Below are positions 33,087 through 42,624 of a stretch of 64,000 nucleotides of DNA, one piece after another. The stretch is from Bacillus pinisoli. GTDB taxonomy: Bacteria > Bacillota > Bacilli > Bacillales > SA4. Under the pieces are notes generated by a model. It saw nothing but the letters and a program-made list of their open reading frames with translations. It ran no database searches and was not told the DNA's origin. The stretch spans positions 1 to 64,000 of the forward strand of contig NZ_JAJQKI010000004.1 of NCBI RefSeq assembly GCF_023036475.1, given 5' to 3'. A program made the translations under genes and the position numbers. Position 1 is the first letter of the stretch; the number at the start of each line of letters is the position of its first letter.

Positions 33087-33250
33087 CTAATTCCCTCCTC
33101 CATCTTCCTGCTTCATCATATGATGGAGAAATTGAAATCATTCTGTCTTCTTCATGCACGTTTAAAGTTTTCTTCTTATGGGGTTGTTGACGGCGTGGGC
33201 TTTGGGCTGGAATAAGGTGTACATAATAAAAACCTTATAATTTCTTATAC

Positions 33251-33277
33251 AAAAAAAGACCGGAATTTCCCCGGTCA
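33251..33277 (-). terminator. Intrinsic terminator
   Basis: Arms GACCGG and CCGGTC followed on the minus strand by seven T, just after the stop at 33282. Sequence 33087-33250 shows no supported gene. Confidence 0.8.
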
Positions 33278-33281
33278 GATG

Positions 33282-33407
33282 TTATTGAGGTCTTGTTTTC
33301 TCAACAGCTTTATTGGTATCGTTTGTTAACTCTTTTGAGAATTCAGGACTAGTAATAGACTTCGCACTTTGAAGACCAGATTTCGTTTTAATGTTACGCT
33401 TTGTCAT
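33282..33407 (-). CDS. Small hypothetical protein (41 aa)
   Basis: A basic peptide beginning MTKRNIKTKSGLQSAKSITS and ending NKAVEKTRPQ. AAGGAGGCG precedes the ATG and a terminator follows the stop, which supports a real gene. Its Lys/Thr/Ser/Gln-rich make-up recalls small spore proteins, but no family is recognised. Confidence 0.6.
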   Translation of the reverse strand: MTKRNIKTKSGLQSAKSITSPEFSKELTNDTNKAVEKTRPQ

Positions 33408-33488
33408 AGGATCGCCTCCTTGTCTGAATTACTTTTAGTATGGATTAGACCAACTAAAAATATCTTCGGAAAAAACTACTAAAAATAA

Positions 33489-33670
33489 GGCTGTGTTAAA
33501 GGATATTGTTGATTTTTGCACTGTTGATTGAAGTGAAGGGATGCGAGACTCCTGCGGGAGAGCGTGGTAAGGGAGACCCCACAGGCGAGAAGCGCCGAGG
33601 AGGCTCCAGAACCCGCCCGCGGTAAGCGAGTGTCCCGAAACGAAAATCAACACTGAATTTTAACAGAGCC
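33489..33670. repeat. Inverted-repeat element with GC-rich core (copy 3)
   Basis: About 182 bp bounded by GGCTGTGTTAAA and TTTTAACAGAGCC. The core (GCGAGACTCCTGCGGGAG, GCCGAGGAGGCTC, AAGCGAGTGTCC) is the same as in 1209-1418 but in opposite orientation. No RBS-backed frame lies inside. Confidence 0.75.
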
Positions 33671-33705
33671 AAAAATAAAAAAAGAAACCCTCGCCCTGAG
33701 AGCTT

Positions 33706-34695
33706 CTATGGTACATTTCCTTCAACTAAAATATTTGACCAGCTATTACCGTAATTAGTTGTCGTCCAAACATTCCCTTTATCAGTAGAAAAGCTAATCT
33801 CTTCTTCATTAATTGGACTTACGGCTAAATAAAGAATGGATTCATCCTCTTTTAATGAGGGTAGAGGTATCTCTTTAGTATCATCAGATTCTAATGGTTG
33901 CTCTAAAAGCATGCGATTGTTTCCATCCTCTACAACATACAGTATAGACTCTTCTTTAATGAATACAGCCCCTACCGGAATCTCTTCTGATACTAGTGAA
34001 AAAGAGTTCCCCTTGTTATGAGAGAGATAAAGCCCTTCTGGCGTTGAGATCCCTACTGTTTTTGCCAATCTGGGGTGTGTTGCGATAGAGTGAGCTGAAG
34101 TTAGCGGAAGACCCTCTAGCCGACTATTTTCCCAACTAGTACCACCGTCAGTTGAATAATATAATCCCGTTTCAATCTGACTATTAGGAACCGTGTTTAC
34201 AACATAAATACTTTGCGTGAAGTATCCCGCTGATAAGTGATGAAAGTCTGATTCTCCGTAGAAGCTTACCTTTTCTAAGGTTTCTCCTAGATCCTCACTT
34301 TTCATGAGTCCTATCGGATTCGCAAGTTCGGTTCCTTCCTCTGGGTGACCACTTGTATAAAAGCCATCAGCTGTAGCTTGGAAACCCATGTAATCATGGT
34401 TATTCCCCCGAGTTTCTAACCATTGTCCGTTATAAAAAACCTTTAAACCGTGATGAGTGGCAAGAAATAATGCACCTTGGTTATTGGGATAACCTAACCC
34501 ATGTAAGTGGAAAATCGGTTCTTGTAAAGGCTGAAAAAAGATATGTTCACTGAATGGTATACCAGAAGCTTCCATACTCTTTTCATTTTCTATATTTATG
34601 TCTTGTCTTTGAGGTTGATTTGTATTGTCACTGCTTGAAGCGAAGAAGAAAAATAGAACAGCTCCTAAACCTAGCAGAAAGATGATGTATTTCAA
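33706..34695 (-). CDS. Sortilin/BNR-like beta-propeller protein with N-terminal anchor
   Basis: A protein of about 329 residues with a hydrophobic N terminus (KYIIFLLGLGAVLFFFFA) and then a domain of BNR/sortilin-type blades: LYYSTDGGTSWENS, LYLSHNKGNSFSL, ISFSTDKGNVWTTTNYGNSW. It matches exported beta-propeller proteins annotated F510_1955-family glycosylhydrolase, a name whose enzymatic basis I cannot confirm. The start is probably TTG at 34695, nine bases after GGAG; TTG at 34710 overlaps the RBS. Confidence 0.7.
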   Translation of the reverse strand: MKYIIFLLGLGAVLFFFFASSSDNTNQPQRQDINIENEKSMEASGIPFSEHIFFQPLQEPIFHLHGLGYPNNQGALFLATHHGLKVFYNGQWLETRGNNHDYMGFQATADGFYTSGHPEEGTELANPIGLMKSEDLGETLEKVSFYGESDFHHLSAGYFTQSIYVVNTVPNSQIETGLYYSTDGGTSWENSRLEGLPLTSAHSIATHPRLAKTVGISTPEGLYLSHNKGNSFSLVSEEIPVGAVFIKEESILYVVEDGNNRMLLEQPLESDDTKEIPLPSLKEDESILYLAVSPINEEEISFSTDKGNVWTTTNYGNSWSNILVEGNVP

Positions 34696-34811
34696 TAATA
34701 AACACTCCAATAAATAATCTTGTCTTTCCCATTATTTCATATACCACACCATTTAACAAATAAGAAATGGTTATCATTTTAGGGTATAACTCTTTAATTC
34801 TGAGATAAAAA

Positions 34812-34835
34812 AATCCCCTAAATTAATTAGGGGAA
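34812..34835 (-). terminator. Intrinsic terminator of the MFS gene
   Basis: Arms TCCCCTAA and TTAGGGGA followed on the minus strand by seven T. Confidence 0.85.
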
Positions 34836-34845
34836 ACGAGCATGT

Positions 34846-36057
34846 TTATAATTGTTGTTCCTTTAATCTAGGTTCACTAACTACTGATTTGGAATGTTTT
34901 ATAGAGAAATAAGCAATTAATCCTAAGGAAAGTGTACCAAATACTAATACCATGTAATGGAACCCGATCGTATCAAGGAATAATCCAGTCGCAAGGAGAA
35001 CAACTTGGAACATCACTCGGTCTAACATGTTTCTAAAGGAGAAGAAACGTCCATGAAATTCCTTTGGAATTTTTGTTTGGAAAATGGTCGATGCAATTGG
35101 AAAGAAAAATCCAAGAGCAAAGCCAAATACACCAAATGAAATTAATGATAGCAATTTACTATCTGCAAAATAGAGCGACAGCTGAGTAAACGCAACAAGC
35201 GTCGTAAAAATAAACATGAGTGTAACAGGATTAAACTTTTCCGTGACTCTCTTTACTAAAAAAGCTCCCAGCATAAAGCTGATCCCCTCTGCCGTATAGA
35301 TTAACCCTTTTATCGTGGAATCGTTTTGCAATTCACTAATTTCAATGACCATTAGGTTAAATCCACCTAGAAATAGCATAGGTATGACTGTTAAAATTAA
35401 CGCAGTCATAGCTATTGGTGTGCCCTTTAAGATAGGAACTACTTCTTTAAAGCTGGCAGCTTTTTTGTTCTTTTTATTCTTGTCGCTTTCTGTGTTTTCT
35501 TCATCAACCTTTAGCCAAAACGTAGATAATAGTAATAACCCATATGCGATAAATGAAGCCAAGTATAATGAATAAAGACTTATCACTACAAGCATTGCAC
35601 CTGCAAGTGCTGTACCAATAATTCTAGATATAGTCGTTACATTCATATGTGCACCGTTCATCTGCAGGAGGTCTTTTTCTGCCACAACAATTGGAACTAA
35701 TGCTTGAATGGTAGGAAAATAAAAAGCCGCAGAGAGTTGGATCGCGATCATAAAGCAAACCATCCACCAAATAGACTCATAATGAATCGCTAAAAACATA
35801 AATAAAACACTAATCATTCTACCAAAGCCCGAGTATATGAGTACCTTCTTTTTATTTGATGAATCTATTACTCTACCTGCTAAGGGTCCAACTATTACCC
35901 CTGCAAGCAGGCCTGTAAATAAAATAAGGGACTTCATGAAATCAGATGGTACATGCATTTGCATAAACTCAAGATTTCCGATAATTCCCGTCCACAATCC
36001 GATACCTGCTATAAATTCCCCTATGAGTAATATCCAAACATTTCTGTTTTTCCACAT
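34846..36057 (-). CDS. MFS efflux transporter
   Basis: A 403-residue major facilitator with 12 predicted helices. Loop motif LAGRVIDSSNKKKVLIYSGF after helix 2 and a charged cytoplasmic centre (DEENTESDKNKKNKKAASF) are typical of MefA/macrolide-efflux-like exporters. The substrate is not predictable. ATG at 36057 follows GGGGAAAG; a longer frame begins inside the promoter region. It is divergent from the MATE gene, with 140 bp between starts. Confidence 0.85.
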   Translation of the reverse strand: MWKNRNVWILLIGEFIAGIGLWTGIIGNLEFMQMHVPSDFMKSLILFTGLLAGVIVGPLAGRVIDSSNKKKVLIYSGFGRMISVLFMFLAIHYESIWWMVCFMIAIQLSAAFYFPTIQALVPIVVAEKDLLQMNGAHMNVTTISRIIGTALAGAMLVVISLYSLYLASFIAYGLLLLSTFWLKVDEENTESDKNKKNKKAASFKEVVPILKGTPIAMTALILTVIPMLFLGGFNLMVIEISELQNDSTIKGLIYTAEGISFMLGAFLVKRVTEKFNPVTLMFIFTTLVAFTQLSLYFADSKLLSLISFGVFGFALGFFFPIASTIFQTKIPKEFHGRFFSFRNMLDRVMFQVVLLATGLFLDTIGFHYMVLVFGTLSLGLIAYFSIKHSKSVVSEPRLKEQQL

Positions 36058-36198
36058 TATTCTTTCCCCGTTCCTGTAAACTTTCTTCCATATTAAATAT
36101 AACACCTCGAAAATTATTTCGCCACACGAAAGTTTATTCAACTACATGTTTTATGTTATAATTCAATTTATTTGAGAAGAATGAATGAAGGAGCGACT

Positions 36199-37563
36199 AT
36201 GTACCAGACTAACAGTTTAAGAGATAAATCCTTATTATTTAGCAAGATTGTGTATCCAATCTTAATTACACAACTTGGACTCTTTGCCATGAATTTCCTT
36301 GATGTGATGATGTCTGGACGAGCTGGTTCTTCTGATGTAGCCGGAGTAGCAATTGGTTCGAGTTTATGGGTGCCAATTTATACCGGTTTAAGCGGAATTT
36401 TACTAGCCATTACCCCCATTGTTGCTCAATTAATTGGTGGAAAAAAGGGAAAAGAAGTCCCTAATACCATTGTACAAGGTCTATATTTATCAATAATCAT
36501 TCCGTTTATTATTTTCTTGGTTGGAGCCATTGTATTAAAGCCTATATTGCACGGAATGAAGCTTGACCCTGAAGTTAGTAGAGTTGCTTTTCATTATTTA
36601 ATTGGTCTTTCTATCGGTATGATTCCATTATTTATGTACTCGGTGCTCCGCTCATTTATGGATGCCCTAGGTCAAACGAAAATGACCATGTTTATTACGT
36701 TAACCTCACTACCTATTAATGCGATCTTTAATTACATATTAATTTTCGGCAAATTTGGATTTCCTCGCCTTGGTGGAGTAGGAGCAGGATATGCTTCTGC
36801 TATTACGTATTGGTGTATTTTTGGAATTGCCATCTGGATGATTGCAAAGAGATCACCGTTTGTGGAGTATCAAATTTTCAGGACTTTTTACAAAATATCT
36901 TTTGCGAAATGGAAGGAAATATTACTTATTGGAGTGCCTATAGGCTTTTCTATTTTCTTTGAGACGAGTATCTTCTCAGCTGTAACATTACTTATGAGTA
37001 ATTATGATACGATTACGATTGCTGCCCACCAAATCGCGTTAAACTTCGCTTCTTTTCTTTATATGATCCCATTAAGCATTTCAATGGGACTAACGATTTG
37101 TGTCGGATATGAAATTGGAGCTAAACGAACAGGGGATGCCAAACAATTCAGTTATATGGGGATTGGCCTTGCCATTGGATTTTCAATACTGACAGGTATT
37201 ATCTTAGTTTTATTTAATGATTCGATTGCAGCAATGTATAGTAATGATCCGGAAGTAATAAATTTGGCTAAGCACTTTCTTATATATGCGATTTTCTTTC
37301 AATTATCAGACGCAATCGGCGCCCCTATTCAAGGTGCCCTGAGAGGTTATAAGGATGTCAATACCACCTTGGTCCTTTCTCTTATTTCGTTCTGGGTTAT
37401 CGGACTTCCATCTGGGTATGTCTTAGCAACGTTCACGAACTTTGCTGCCTTCGGGTATTGGATAGGATTAAGCTCTGGATTAACAGCAGGAGCCATATTA
37501 CTGTTTATCAGATTGCGATTCATCCAAAGAAAGTATGCAACTAAATTATCAAAAGCAGTTTAG
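36199..37563 (+). CDS. norM: MATE family multidrug efflux protein (NorM/YojI-like)
   Basis: A 454-residue polytopic transporter with 12 helices. MNFLDVMMSGRAGSSDVAGV and SLWVPIYTGLSGILLAITPI match NorM-type MATE exporters such as Bacillus YojI, which expel cationic drugs using an ion gradient. ATG at 36199 is chosen for its GAAGGAG RBS; an upstream TTG frame start is less likely. It is divergently arranged with the MFS exporter. Confidence 0.9.
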   Translation: MYQTNSLRDKSLLFSKIVYPILITQLGLFAMNFLDVMMSGRAGSSDVAGVAIGSSLWVPIYTGLSGILLAITPIVAQLIGGKKGKEVPNTIVQGLYLSIIIPFIIFLVGAIVLKPILHGMKLDPEVSRVAFHYLIGLSIGMIPLFMYSVLRSFMDALGQTKMTMFITLTSLPINAIFNYILIFGKFGFPRLGGVGAGYASAITYWCIFGIAIWMIAKRSPFVEYQIFRTFYKISFAKWKEILLIGVPIGFSIFFETSIFSAVTLLMSNYDTITIAAHQIALNFASFLYMIPLSISMGLTICVGYEIGAKRTGDAKQFSYMGIGLAIGFSILTGIILVLFNDSIAAMYSNDPEVINLAKHFLIYAIFFQLSDAIGAPIQGALRGYKDVNTTLVLSLISFWVIGLPSGYVLATFTNFAAFGYWIGLSSGLTAGAILLFIRLRFIQRKYATKLSKAV

Positions 37564-37566
37564 TTA

Positions 37567-37630
37567 GGCTAGAATTTTGTTGCTTTTCAAACTAATAGAT
37601 CAAACCGTTATAATTGTTAGAAAAGAGCAA
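37567..37630. repeat. MITE-like element, GGCTCTTT family (degenerate copy)
   Basis: About 64 bp: GGCTAGAATTTTGTTGCTTT on the left and GTTAGAAAAGAGCAAC on the right, resembling the ends of the copies at 23085-23257 and 41267-41363. It lies between norM and its probable terminator. Confidence 0.4.
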
Positions 37631-37708
37631 CTTTCTCCATTTAAAGGACCGACCTCTGTACTACAGTGTAGGGATCTGGTTTTTGGAGTTTTTATGGGTT
37701 TCAAGTTT

Positions 37709-37739
37709 TGCTATTTCACTATTGAAATAGCTTTTTTTA
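37709..37739 (+). terminator. Intrinsic terminator downstream of norM
   Basis: Arms GCTATTTCA and TGAAATAGC followed by seven T. Confidence 0.8.
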
Positions 37740-37744
37740 TTGGT

Positions 37745-38569
37745 TTACTCTTGTTGGAAACTTCGAATATCCTTAATTTCCTGACCGTGATCCTCTGTTG
37801 GTGTTTCTAATATAAATGGTAAATCTTTTACCTCATCGGCACGAACCAAGTTCTTAAGCGCTTCGGATTTAATTTTACCTGCCATGATCCCAGCATGTCG
37901 GTCCTTTCCAGAATTGAGACCGTACTTAGAGTTATTTAAGTGTATGGCTTTGACATTGGAGAAATAATCATGTTCTAAACCCTTCTCAATAAATGCTTGG
38001 TGAATGTCTCCATCCCATACTCCACTTGCAAAAGCATGACATGTATCAAAACAGAATCCAATTTTTTCAGAGTAGTCGGTAAGATTTCGGATTTGAACTA
38101 ATTCCTCAATGGTGGTCCCCATTGACCCTGGTTTTCCTGCTATATTTTCAATTAAAAGCAAGGTTTGACCATCCCACTGTTTAAGTACCTCATTTAGGAC
38201 ACTTATCATTAACTGATATGCCTTTAACGGATCGTTTGGATCAATTTGAGAACCAAAGTGAACAACAACTCCAATGGAACCGCATGCTTCAGCAATAGAT
38301 AAATCATTTAGCAGGGATGTAACAGTTAACTCTCTTTTCTCTTCAGAAGGGGTTAAGCTAGTTGGATAAGGAGTATGTGCAACAGACACAATGTTGTATT
38401 CTTTACAAAATTGCTTACATAACTGAGCATCCTGCTGATTATAATCTTTAATCGACAAGCTCCGTGGATTTTTAGGGAAATATTGAAATGCATTGGCACC
38501 TAATTGATAGGCAACCTTAGCAGCACCAAGATACCCTTCTCTTATGCTAACGTGACAGCCGGCGAACAT
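37745..38569 (-). CDS. Nfo/endonuclease IV-like AP endonuclease
   Basis: A 274-residue TIM-barrel protein of the AP endonuclease 2 family. Zinc-ligand segments of endonuclease IV are present: GCHVSIREG, VVHFGS, IENIAG, FCFDTCHAF, HLNNSKYGLNSGKDRHAGI and ILETP. It should cut DNA at abasic sites. The sequence diverges from the main Bacillus Nfo, so it may be a second paralogue. The RBS is AAGGGGGG. Confidence 0.88.
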   Translation of the reverse strand: MFAGCHVSIREGYLGAAKVAYQLGANAFQYFPKNPRSLSIKDYNQQDAQLCKQFCKEYNIVSVAHTPYPTSLTPSEEKRELTVTSLLNDLSIAEACGSIGVVVHFGSQIDPNDPLKAYQLMISVLNEVLKQWDGQTLLLIENIAGKPGSMGTTIEELVQIRNLTDYSEKIGFCFDTCHAFASGVWDGDIHQAFIEKGLEHDYFSNVKAIHLNNSKYGLNSGKDRHAGIMAGKIKSEALKNLVRADEVKDLPFILETPTEDHGQEIKDIRSFQQE

Positions 38570-38625
38570 AAAAACCCCCCTTGTTTATGAAGTTATAATT
38601 TACAAGAATCCTCTATTTCATGTAT

Positions 38626-38671
38626 AAAAAGCACACCTGTACTTTTCTATATTGAAGAGTCAGGTGTGCTC
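38626..38671 (-). terminator. Intrinsic terminator
   Basis: Arms AGCACACCTG and CAGGTGTGCT, with a T-rich run on the minus strand, after the lipoprotein gene at 38680. Confidence 0.75.
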
Positions 38672-38679
38672 TGATGGAC

Positions 38680-39336
38680 TTATTTAACATCTGGGTAAAC
38701 GATTTCATGTTTATGCACAATATAGGAAGAATCATCTGCACAGCCCAATGCCACATGTTCTCCTTGACGGTCGGAGACAAAGCAAATTTGTTCATCCTCC
38801 AACAGAAAAGGTTCCACAGCTTCCGATTGATTAGAAATTTCTACTTTATACACTGAAGTGCCTTTTTTAATAACGACAGGCTGGATCACCATCGCCTGCT
38901 TTTCTAAGGAGTAAAGCTGTGTGTCAGATTCTTTGATCCACCCTTTCATATTGACTGGATTATCAAAAACTGGAATCCCTGCATATAACCAAATTTCCCC
39001 ATTAACATCAACGTAATCAAAGACTTCTACAACAGTCCCTTTATTAACCTTATTAATGGCAATAGAGTCATTATGAGGTATTAATTGGAGTACAATCTCA
39101 TCTGGGATAAACCGATAAGTTTCTCTTTTCTCTAAATAGGAAAGAGTGAGAGTTCCATTCAAGTTAGCTAATTTTTGTGTGTTTTTGCTGAGCTCGGCAA
39201 CCTCTTGTTCTAACACTTGAACTCTTCTTTCCAACTGATTTCTTTCGTTTTGTAGTAATTCCAGATCTTCAGAAGTACATCCTGAAAGGAACAAACTGAA
39301 AAGAAGTAACTTTACACTTATTATAAATAGCTTCAT
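38680..39336 (-). CDS. Lipoprotein with coiled coil
   Basis: A 218-residue protein with a lipoprotein signal (LLLFSLFLSGC), a coiled-coil segment (about 20-60, LELLQNERNQLERRVQVLEQE) and a beta-rich domain with KGTVVEVFDYVDVNGEIWLYA and MKGWIKESD, which resembles SH3b-like folds. No named family is recognised. ATG at 39336 follows GGGGGG; the frame opens 18 bp earlier. It is last in a run of minus-strand genes after the nucleotidyltransferase and murG-like genes. Confidence 0.7.
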   Translation of the reverse strand: MKLFIISVKLLLFSLFLSGCTSEDLELLQNERNQLERRVQVLEQEVAELSKNTQKLANLNGTLTLSYLEKRETYRFIPDEIVLQLIPHNDSIAINKVNKGTVVEVFDYVDVNGEIWLYAGIPVFDNPVNMKGWIKESDTQLYSLEKQAMVIQPVVIKKGTSVYKVEISNQSEAVEPFLLEDEQICFVSDRQGEHVALGCADDSSYIVHKHEIVYPDVK

Positions 39337-39359
39337 AGTACCCCCCCTTAACAAAGGCC

Positions 39360-40136
39360 TTACTCCCTATATTTATTCATTAAGAAAGACTGATATAAGG
39401 TATTCATTTCTGATGTAAAGTCTCGATTAGAATAAGAGGGTGATGGATCTATTGTTTGGATGTCTTCACTCAATTGATTGAGTTGCTCTAACATCCAGTC
39501 CTGTAAGGTTGAGTCCGGGTGGTTGACATTCAACTGACCTTGTTTTTTATTCATTATCATATTTATGATCTTATGTCTAATTTCATCTTGCAAGTTGCAA
39601 GATAATAAGGTCTTGATAGACAGTGGAGGGAATTGCTCTGTTTCTAACAACCATTGGCAAACTAAAATAGGTCTAATAATATTTAGTTGTAGCTTTATAG
39701 AATGATTAGATCCTTTACATAAAGAATGATAATTGCCTTCCGCCATCTTGTAATAGTGATAGAGCAACGGTTTTATATGAAAAAACCTTTTATGCAAATA
39801 GGCTAGATCTTCTTTACTATTATTTTTATTTACGTAAATCTGAGGACTATGAATCCATTCTAGTATGGAGGGGTTTTGTTTCCTTAATAACCTCAGACCC
39901 TTGCCCAGCTCCCAACCCACATACTCAACCTGGTGGTAGGATTGTTCAAAGGTATCCTTCGGCTGATCTAATTCTAAATATTTATCCAATGAATAGTGGT
40001 ATAGAAACCTAACATCAAAATCACTTTCATGAGAATGGGTGCCCCATATACGACTTCCGGCCTCACATGCATAAATAATTTGGAACCCGTTCTCTAGTTC
40101 CATAGCTTTTAGGTCCATTAGGATAGCTTCTCTCAT
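39360..40136 (-). CDS. RlaP/YcgL-type nucleotidyltransferase
   Basis: A 258-residue polymerase-beta-superfamily protein. The motif GSRIWGTHSHESDFDVRFLY gives GS and the two catalytic Asp residues. This pattern belongs to the RlaP/YcgL family, found both in RNA-repair clusters and alone in Bacillus. The C-terminal half is helical. No RNA ligase gene is adjacent. The RBS is a modest GGTGATG. The gene lies just after murG2 on the same strand. Confidence 0.8.
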   Translation of the reverse strand: MREAILMDLKAMELENGFQIIYACEAGSRIWGTHSHESDFDVRFLYHYSLDKYLELDQPKDTFEQSYHQVEYVGWELGKGLRLLRKQNPSILEWIHSPQIYVNKNNSKEDLAYLHKRFFHIKPLLYHYYKMAEGNYHSLCKGSNHSIKLQLNIIRPILVCQWLLETEQFPPLSIKTLLSCNLQDEIRHKIINMIMNKKQGQLNVNHPDSTLQDWMLEQLNQLSEDIQTIDPSPSYSNRDFTSEMNTLYQSFLMNKYRE

Positions 40137-40163
40137 ATCATCACCGTTTCTTCACAGTTCTGT

Positions 40164-41234
40164 CTATTCAGAGACCTCTTTTATTAACGAAATTATTGAG
40201 TCAGTCGAAAAGTCTCCTTCATATTTGTTCATATTCAGTAAGTAATCTTCTTTTTTCTTCCACACATCTGTCAACGTTTGAACTAATTTTTCCTTAGATA
40301 ATGTATCTTCCTGTAGAACCTCTGCATAACCTTCTTTTCGGAAGGATTCAGCATTAATGATTTGATCGCCTCTACTTTGTTCCTTTGTAAGAGGAATTAA
40401 AATCATTGGCTTTTTTAAGGCTAGAAATTCAAATATTGAATTAGATCCAGCCCTCGAGACAACTATGTCAGTCATCGCTAACACATCAGGTAGTTCATCT
40501 GTTACATATTCTACCTGTTTATATCCAGTTTGATGTAACGAATGTTTAACGTTTCCCTTGCCACATATATGAACAACTTGAAATAACGCTAACAATTCTG
40601 ATAGGCTGTTTCTAATTATCTCATTAATCTTCTTTGACCCTAAGCTCCCCCCCATAATTAACAGAACAGGTTTATTGGGGTGAAAATGATAAAGCTTACG
40701 CCCTTTCTCTTTATCTCCTTCCCGGATTTCTTTTCTAACAATGGCACCAGTATGTACCACTTTGTGACGATCTTTAATATAGTGTGCTGTATCCTTAAAG
40801 GTTACACAAACCTTTGTTGCAAAAGGAATAGCTATTTTATTCGCAAGACCAGGAGTGACATCAGACTCGTGAATGATCGAGGATACTTTGTTTAGTTTCC
40901 CTGCCAAAATAACGGGTACTGACACGAATCCTCCTTTTGAAAAAATAATAGAGGGCCTTAACTTTTTCATAAGACGGTGAGCTTGATAAGTTCCTTTTAA
41001 TACGTTAAAAGGATCTTTTAGATTTTTCAAATCAAAATATCTTCTTAACTTTCCCGTGGCAATAGGATAATAGGTTACTCCCTCAACTTTAGAAATTAAC
41101 TCTCTTTCAATGCCGTTTTCAGAACCTATGTAACTAATTTCCCATCCTTCCTTTTTAAAGTATGGAATTAGCGCTAAATTTAAGGTGACATGCCCCGCGG
41201 AACCACCACCAGTAAACACAATTCTTTTACTCAT
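40164..41234 (-). CDS. murG: MurG-like UDP-GlcNAc glycosyltransferase (second MurG)
   Basis: A 356-residue GT28 glycosyltransferase with [52 protein letters not shown] and [23 protein letters not shown]. MurG adds GlcNAc to lipid I. The gene is outside any division/cell-wall cluster, so it is probably the extra MurG paralogue seen in some bacilli rather than the essential copy. The RBS is GTGAGGT. Confidence 0.88.
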   Translation of the reverse strand: MSKRIVFTGGGSAGHVTLNLALIPYFKKEGWEISYIGSENGIERELISKVEGVTYYPIATGKLRRYFDLKNLKDPFNVLKGTYQAHRLMKKLRPSIIFSKGGFVSVPVILAGKLNKVSSIIHESDVTPGLANKIAIPFATKVCVTFKDTAHYIKDRHKVVHTGAIVRKEIREGDKEKGRKLYHFHPNKPVLLIMGGSLGSKKINEIIRNSLSELLALFQVVHICGKGNVKHSLHQTGYKQVEYVTDELPDVLAMTDIVVSRAGSNSIFEFLALKKPMILIPLTKEQSRGDQIINAESFRKEGYAEVLQEDTLSKEKLVQTLTDVWKKKEDYLLNMNKYEGDFSTDSIISLIKEVSE

Positions 41235-41266
41235 ATATATACCTCACTTATGGAATTATTTTGTTA

Positions 41267-41363
41267 GGTTCTTTTCTAACACTTTGTTGCTTTATAGACT
41301 ACTTATCTGAAGTTAAGCTTATTCAGTGCAATAAAATGACGTATTTATCTTTAGGAAAGAGCC
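41267..41363. repeat. MITE-like element, GGCTCTTT family
   Basis: About 97 bp bounded by GGTTCTTTTCTAACACTTTG and, inverted, GGCTCTTTCCTAAAGATAAA. Both ends match the copy at 23085-23257. Sequence to 41465 shows no supported gene. Confidence 0.55.
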
Positions 41364-41465
41364 TTTTTTTATGTCTACCCTCATTATATAAGGAAATAAA
41401 ATGGAATAGTAATGATTTCGTATGTAGGATGGTGAAGTTATTAGTTTACTAATGTATATCCCGAA

Positions 41466-41500
41466 GAAAAAGAGTACTCATTAAAGAGCACTCTTTTCTC
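41466..41500 (-). terminator. Intrinsic terminator of the CAP-domain gene
   Basis: Arms AAAAGAGTGCTC and GAGTACTCTTTT with one mismatch, after the stop at 41513. Confidence 0.75.
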
Positions 41501-41512
41501 AACCATTTGTGG

Positions 41513-42220
41513 TTATTTCCCAATAAACAACTGTGTCCAGTAATTTCCTTCTACATGTCCTACACCAATATGAGTAAAGTTTTGACTCAGTATATTTTTT
41601 CGGTGTCCCTCACTGTTCATCCAAGCTTGTACAACTTCCTGGGGAGAACGTTGACCCTTGGCAATATTTTCACCAGCCGCTCGGTACTGAATGCCGAATT
41701 GCTTCATCATATCAAAAGGTGAACCATACGTTGGACTATTATGAGAAAAGTAACCTTTTTGTTGCATATCAGAAGACTTTTTCCTTGCAACCTTACTAAG
41801 CTCTGAATCTATTGATAAAGGTTTTAGCCCATACTTAGCACGTTCTTGATTAGTTAAATCAACCACTTGTTGTTCAAACTGACTAATTGTATAGGTCGCG
41901 ACTTGCTTTGTAGTTGGTTTAGCCTGTTGTGTTGGTGAAGGCTTACTTGTTTGATTAGTCGGTTGTTGTTCCACCTTTGTTTGTTCTGTTTGAATTGGTA
42001 CTTGTTGAGTAGCATTTTGCTTTGATTGTGTTACAGTTGATTGATTTGCATAATACTGTTTAAGCATTCTTTGAATGAGCTCATTCCAATTTGATACGGA
42101 AACCTCATATCGAGATTGTACGGTGACTTGTTCTTGTCCGTTATGCTGTGCAGCACCTAAAATTGGACTTGCCACTAGTACTGACCCCGCTACTACTAAA
42201 GATAACACTGTCTTTTTCAT
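41513..42220 (-). CDS. Secreted CAP-domain protein (YkwD-like)
   Basis: A 235-residue exported protein: signal peptide (KKTVLSLVVAGSVLVASPILG, cut near GAA), a Gln/Thr/Pro-rich flexible linker (about 58-108) and a C-terminal CAP domain with NQERAKYGLKPL, YFSHNSPTYGSP, AGENIAKGQ and MNSEGHRKNIL. It is closely related to the CAP domain at 16890-17513, which has LysM in place of the linker. The RBS is GAGGAGGAATTC. The 400-bp interval to its right is AT-rich with no supported gene. Confidence 0.88.
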   Translation of the reverse strand: MKKTVLSLVVAGSVLVASPILGAAQHNGQEQVTVQSRYEVSVSNWNELIQRMLKQYYANQSTVTQSKQNATQQVPIQTEQTKVEQQPTNQTSKPSPTQQAKPTTKQVATYTISQFEQQVVDLTNQERAKYGLKPLSIDSELSKVARKKSSDMQQKGYFSHNSPTYGSPFDMMKQFGIQYRAAGENIAKGQRSPQEVVQAWMNSEGHRKNILSQNFTHIGVGHVEGNYWTQLFIGK

Positions 42221-42624
42221 CAGAATTCCTCCTCATTTGCTGTTGCTTGTTCTTACGCATTCATCATAGCACGAGGATTTTTGTAATAATTTTGGTCTAT
42301 TTTTCCATCTGTTTAAAAATAGACCTGCATATTTTTAGGGAAAAGCGTAAATTCCACAATATTATTATTCTTTCATTATAGCTGTTTTCGCACACTTTTA
42401 TTGTGTTTTTTTACATTAGTCACACCTTATGTGCATTGTGTTTCAGAAGAATGATTGGGACGTATACGAAAACAGTTTTTCTGCCTATCATAACCAGTAC
42501 TGGGTATAATTACATGAATATACATATTGACAACTTTAATTAGGAAGAAGAAAATGACAATTATTAATAGTATGTAACAAAGATTTCGAGCCGCTTACTT
42601 AAATAATTAAGTCACGATAGAGAC

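Noticed and set aside
33110-33210. Frame reading MISISPSYDEAGRWRREL upstream of and into the gene at 33086
   Set aside because: It has no convincing start or RBS and overlaps a gene with a very strong RBS in another frame.
33435-33653. 72-residue minus-strand frame
   Set aside because: It lies within the third copy of the same repeat and has no RBS.
39360-40136. RNA-repair operon around the RlaP-type protein
   Set aside because: No RNA ligase or other repair gene is adjacent; lone copies are common in bacilli.
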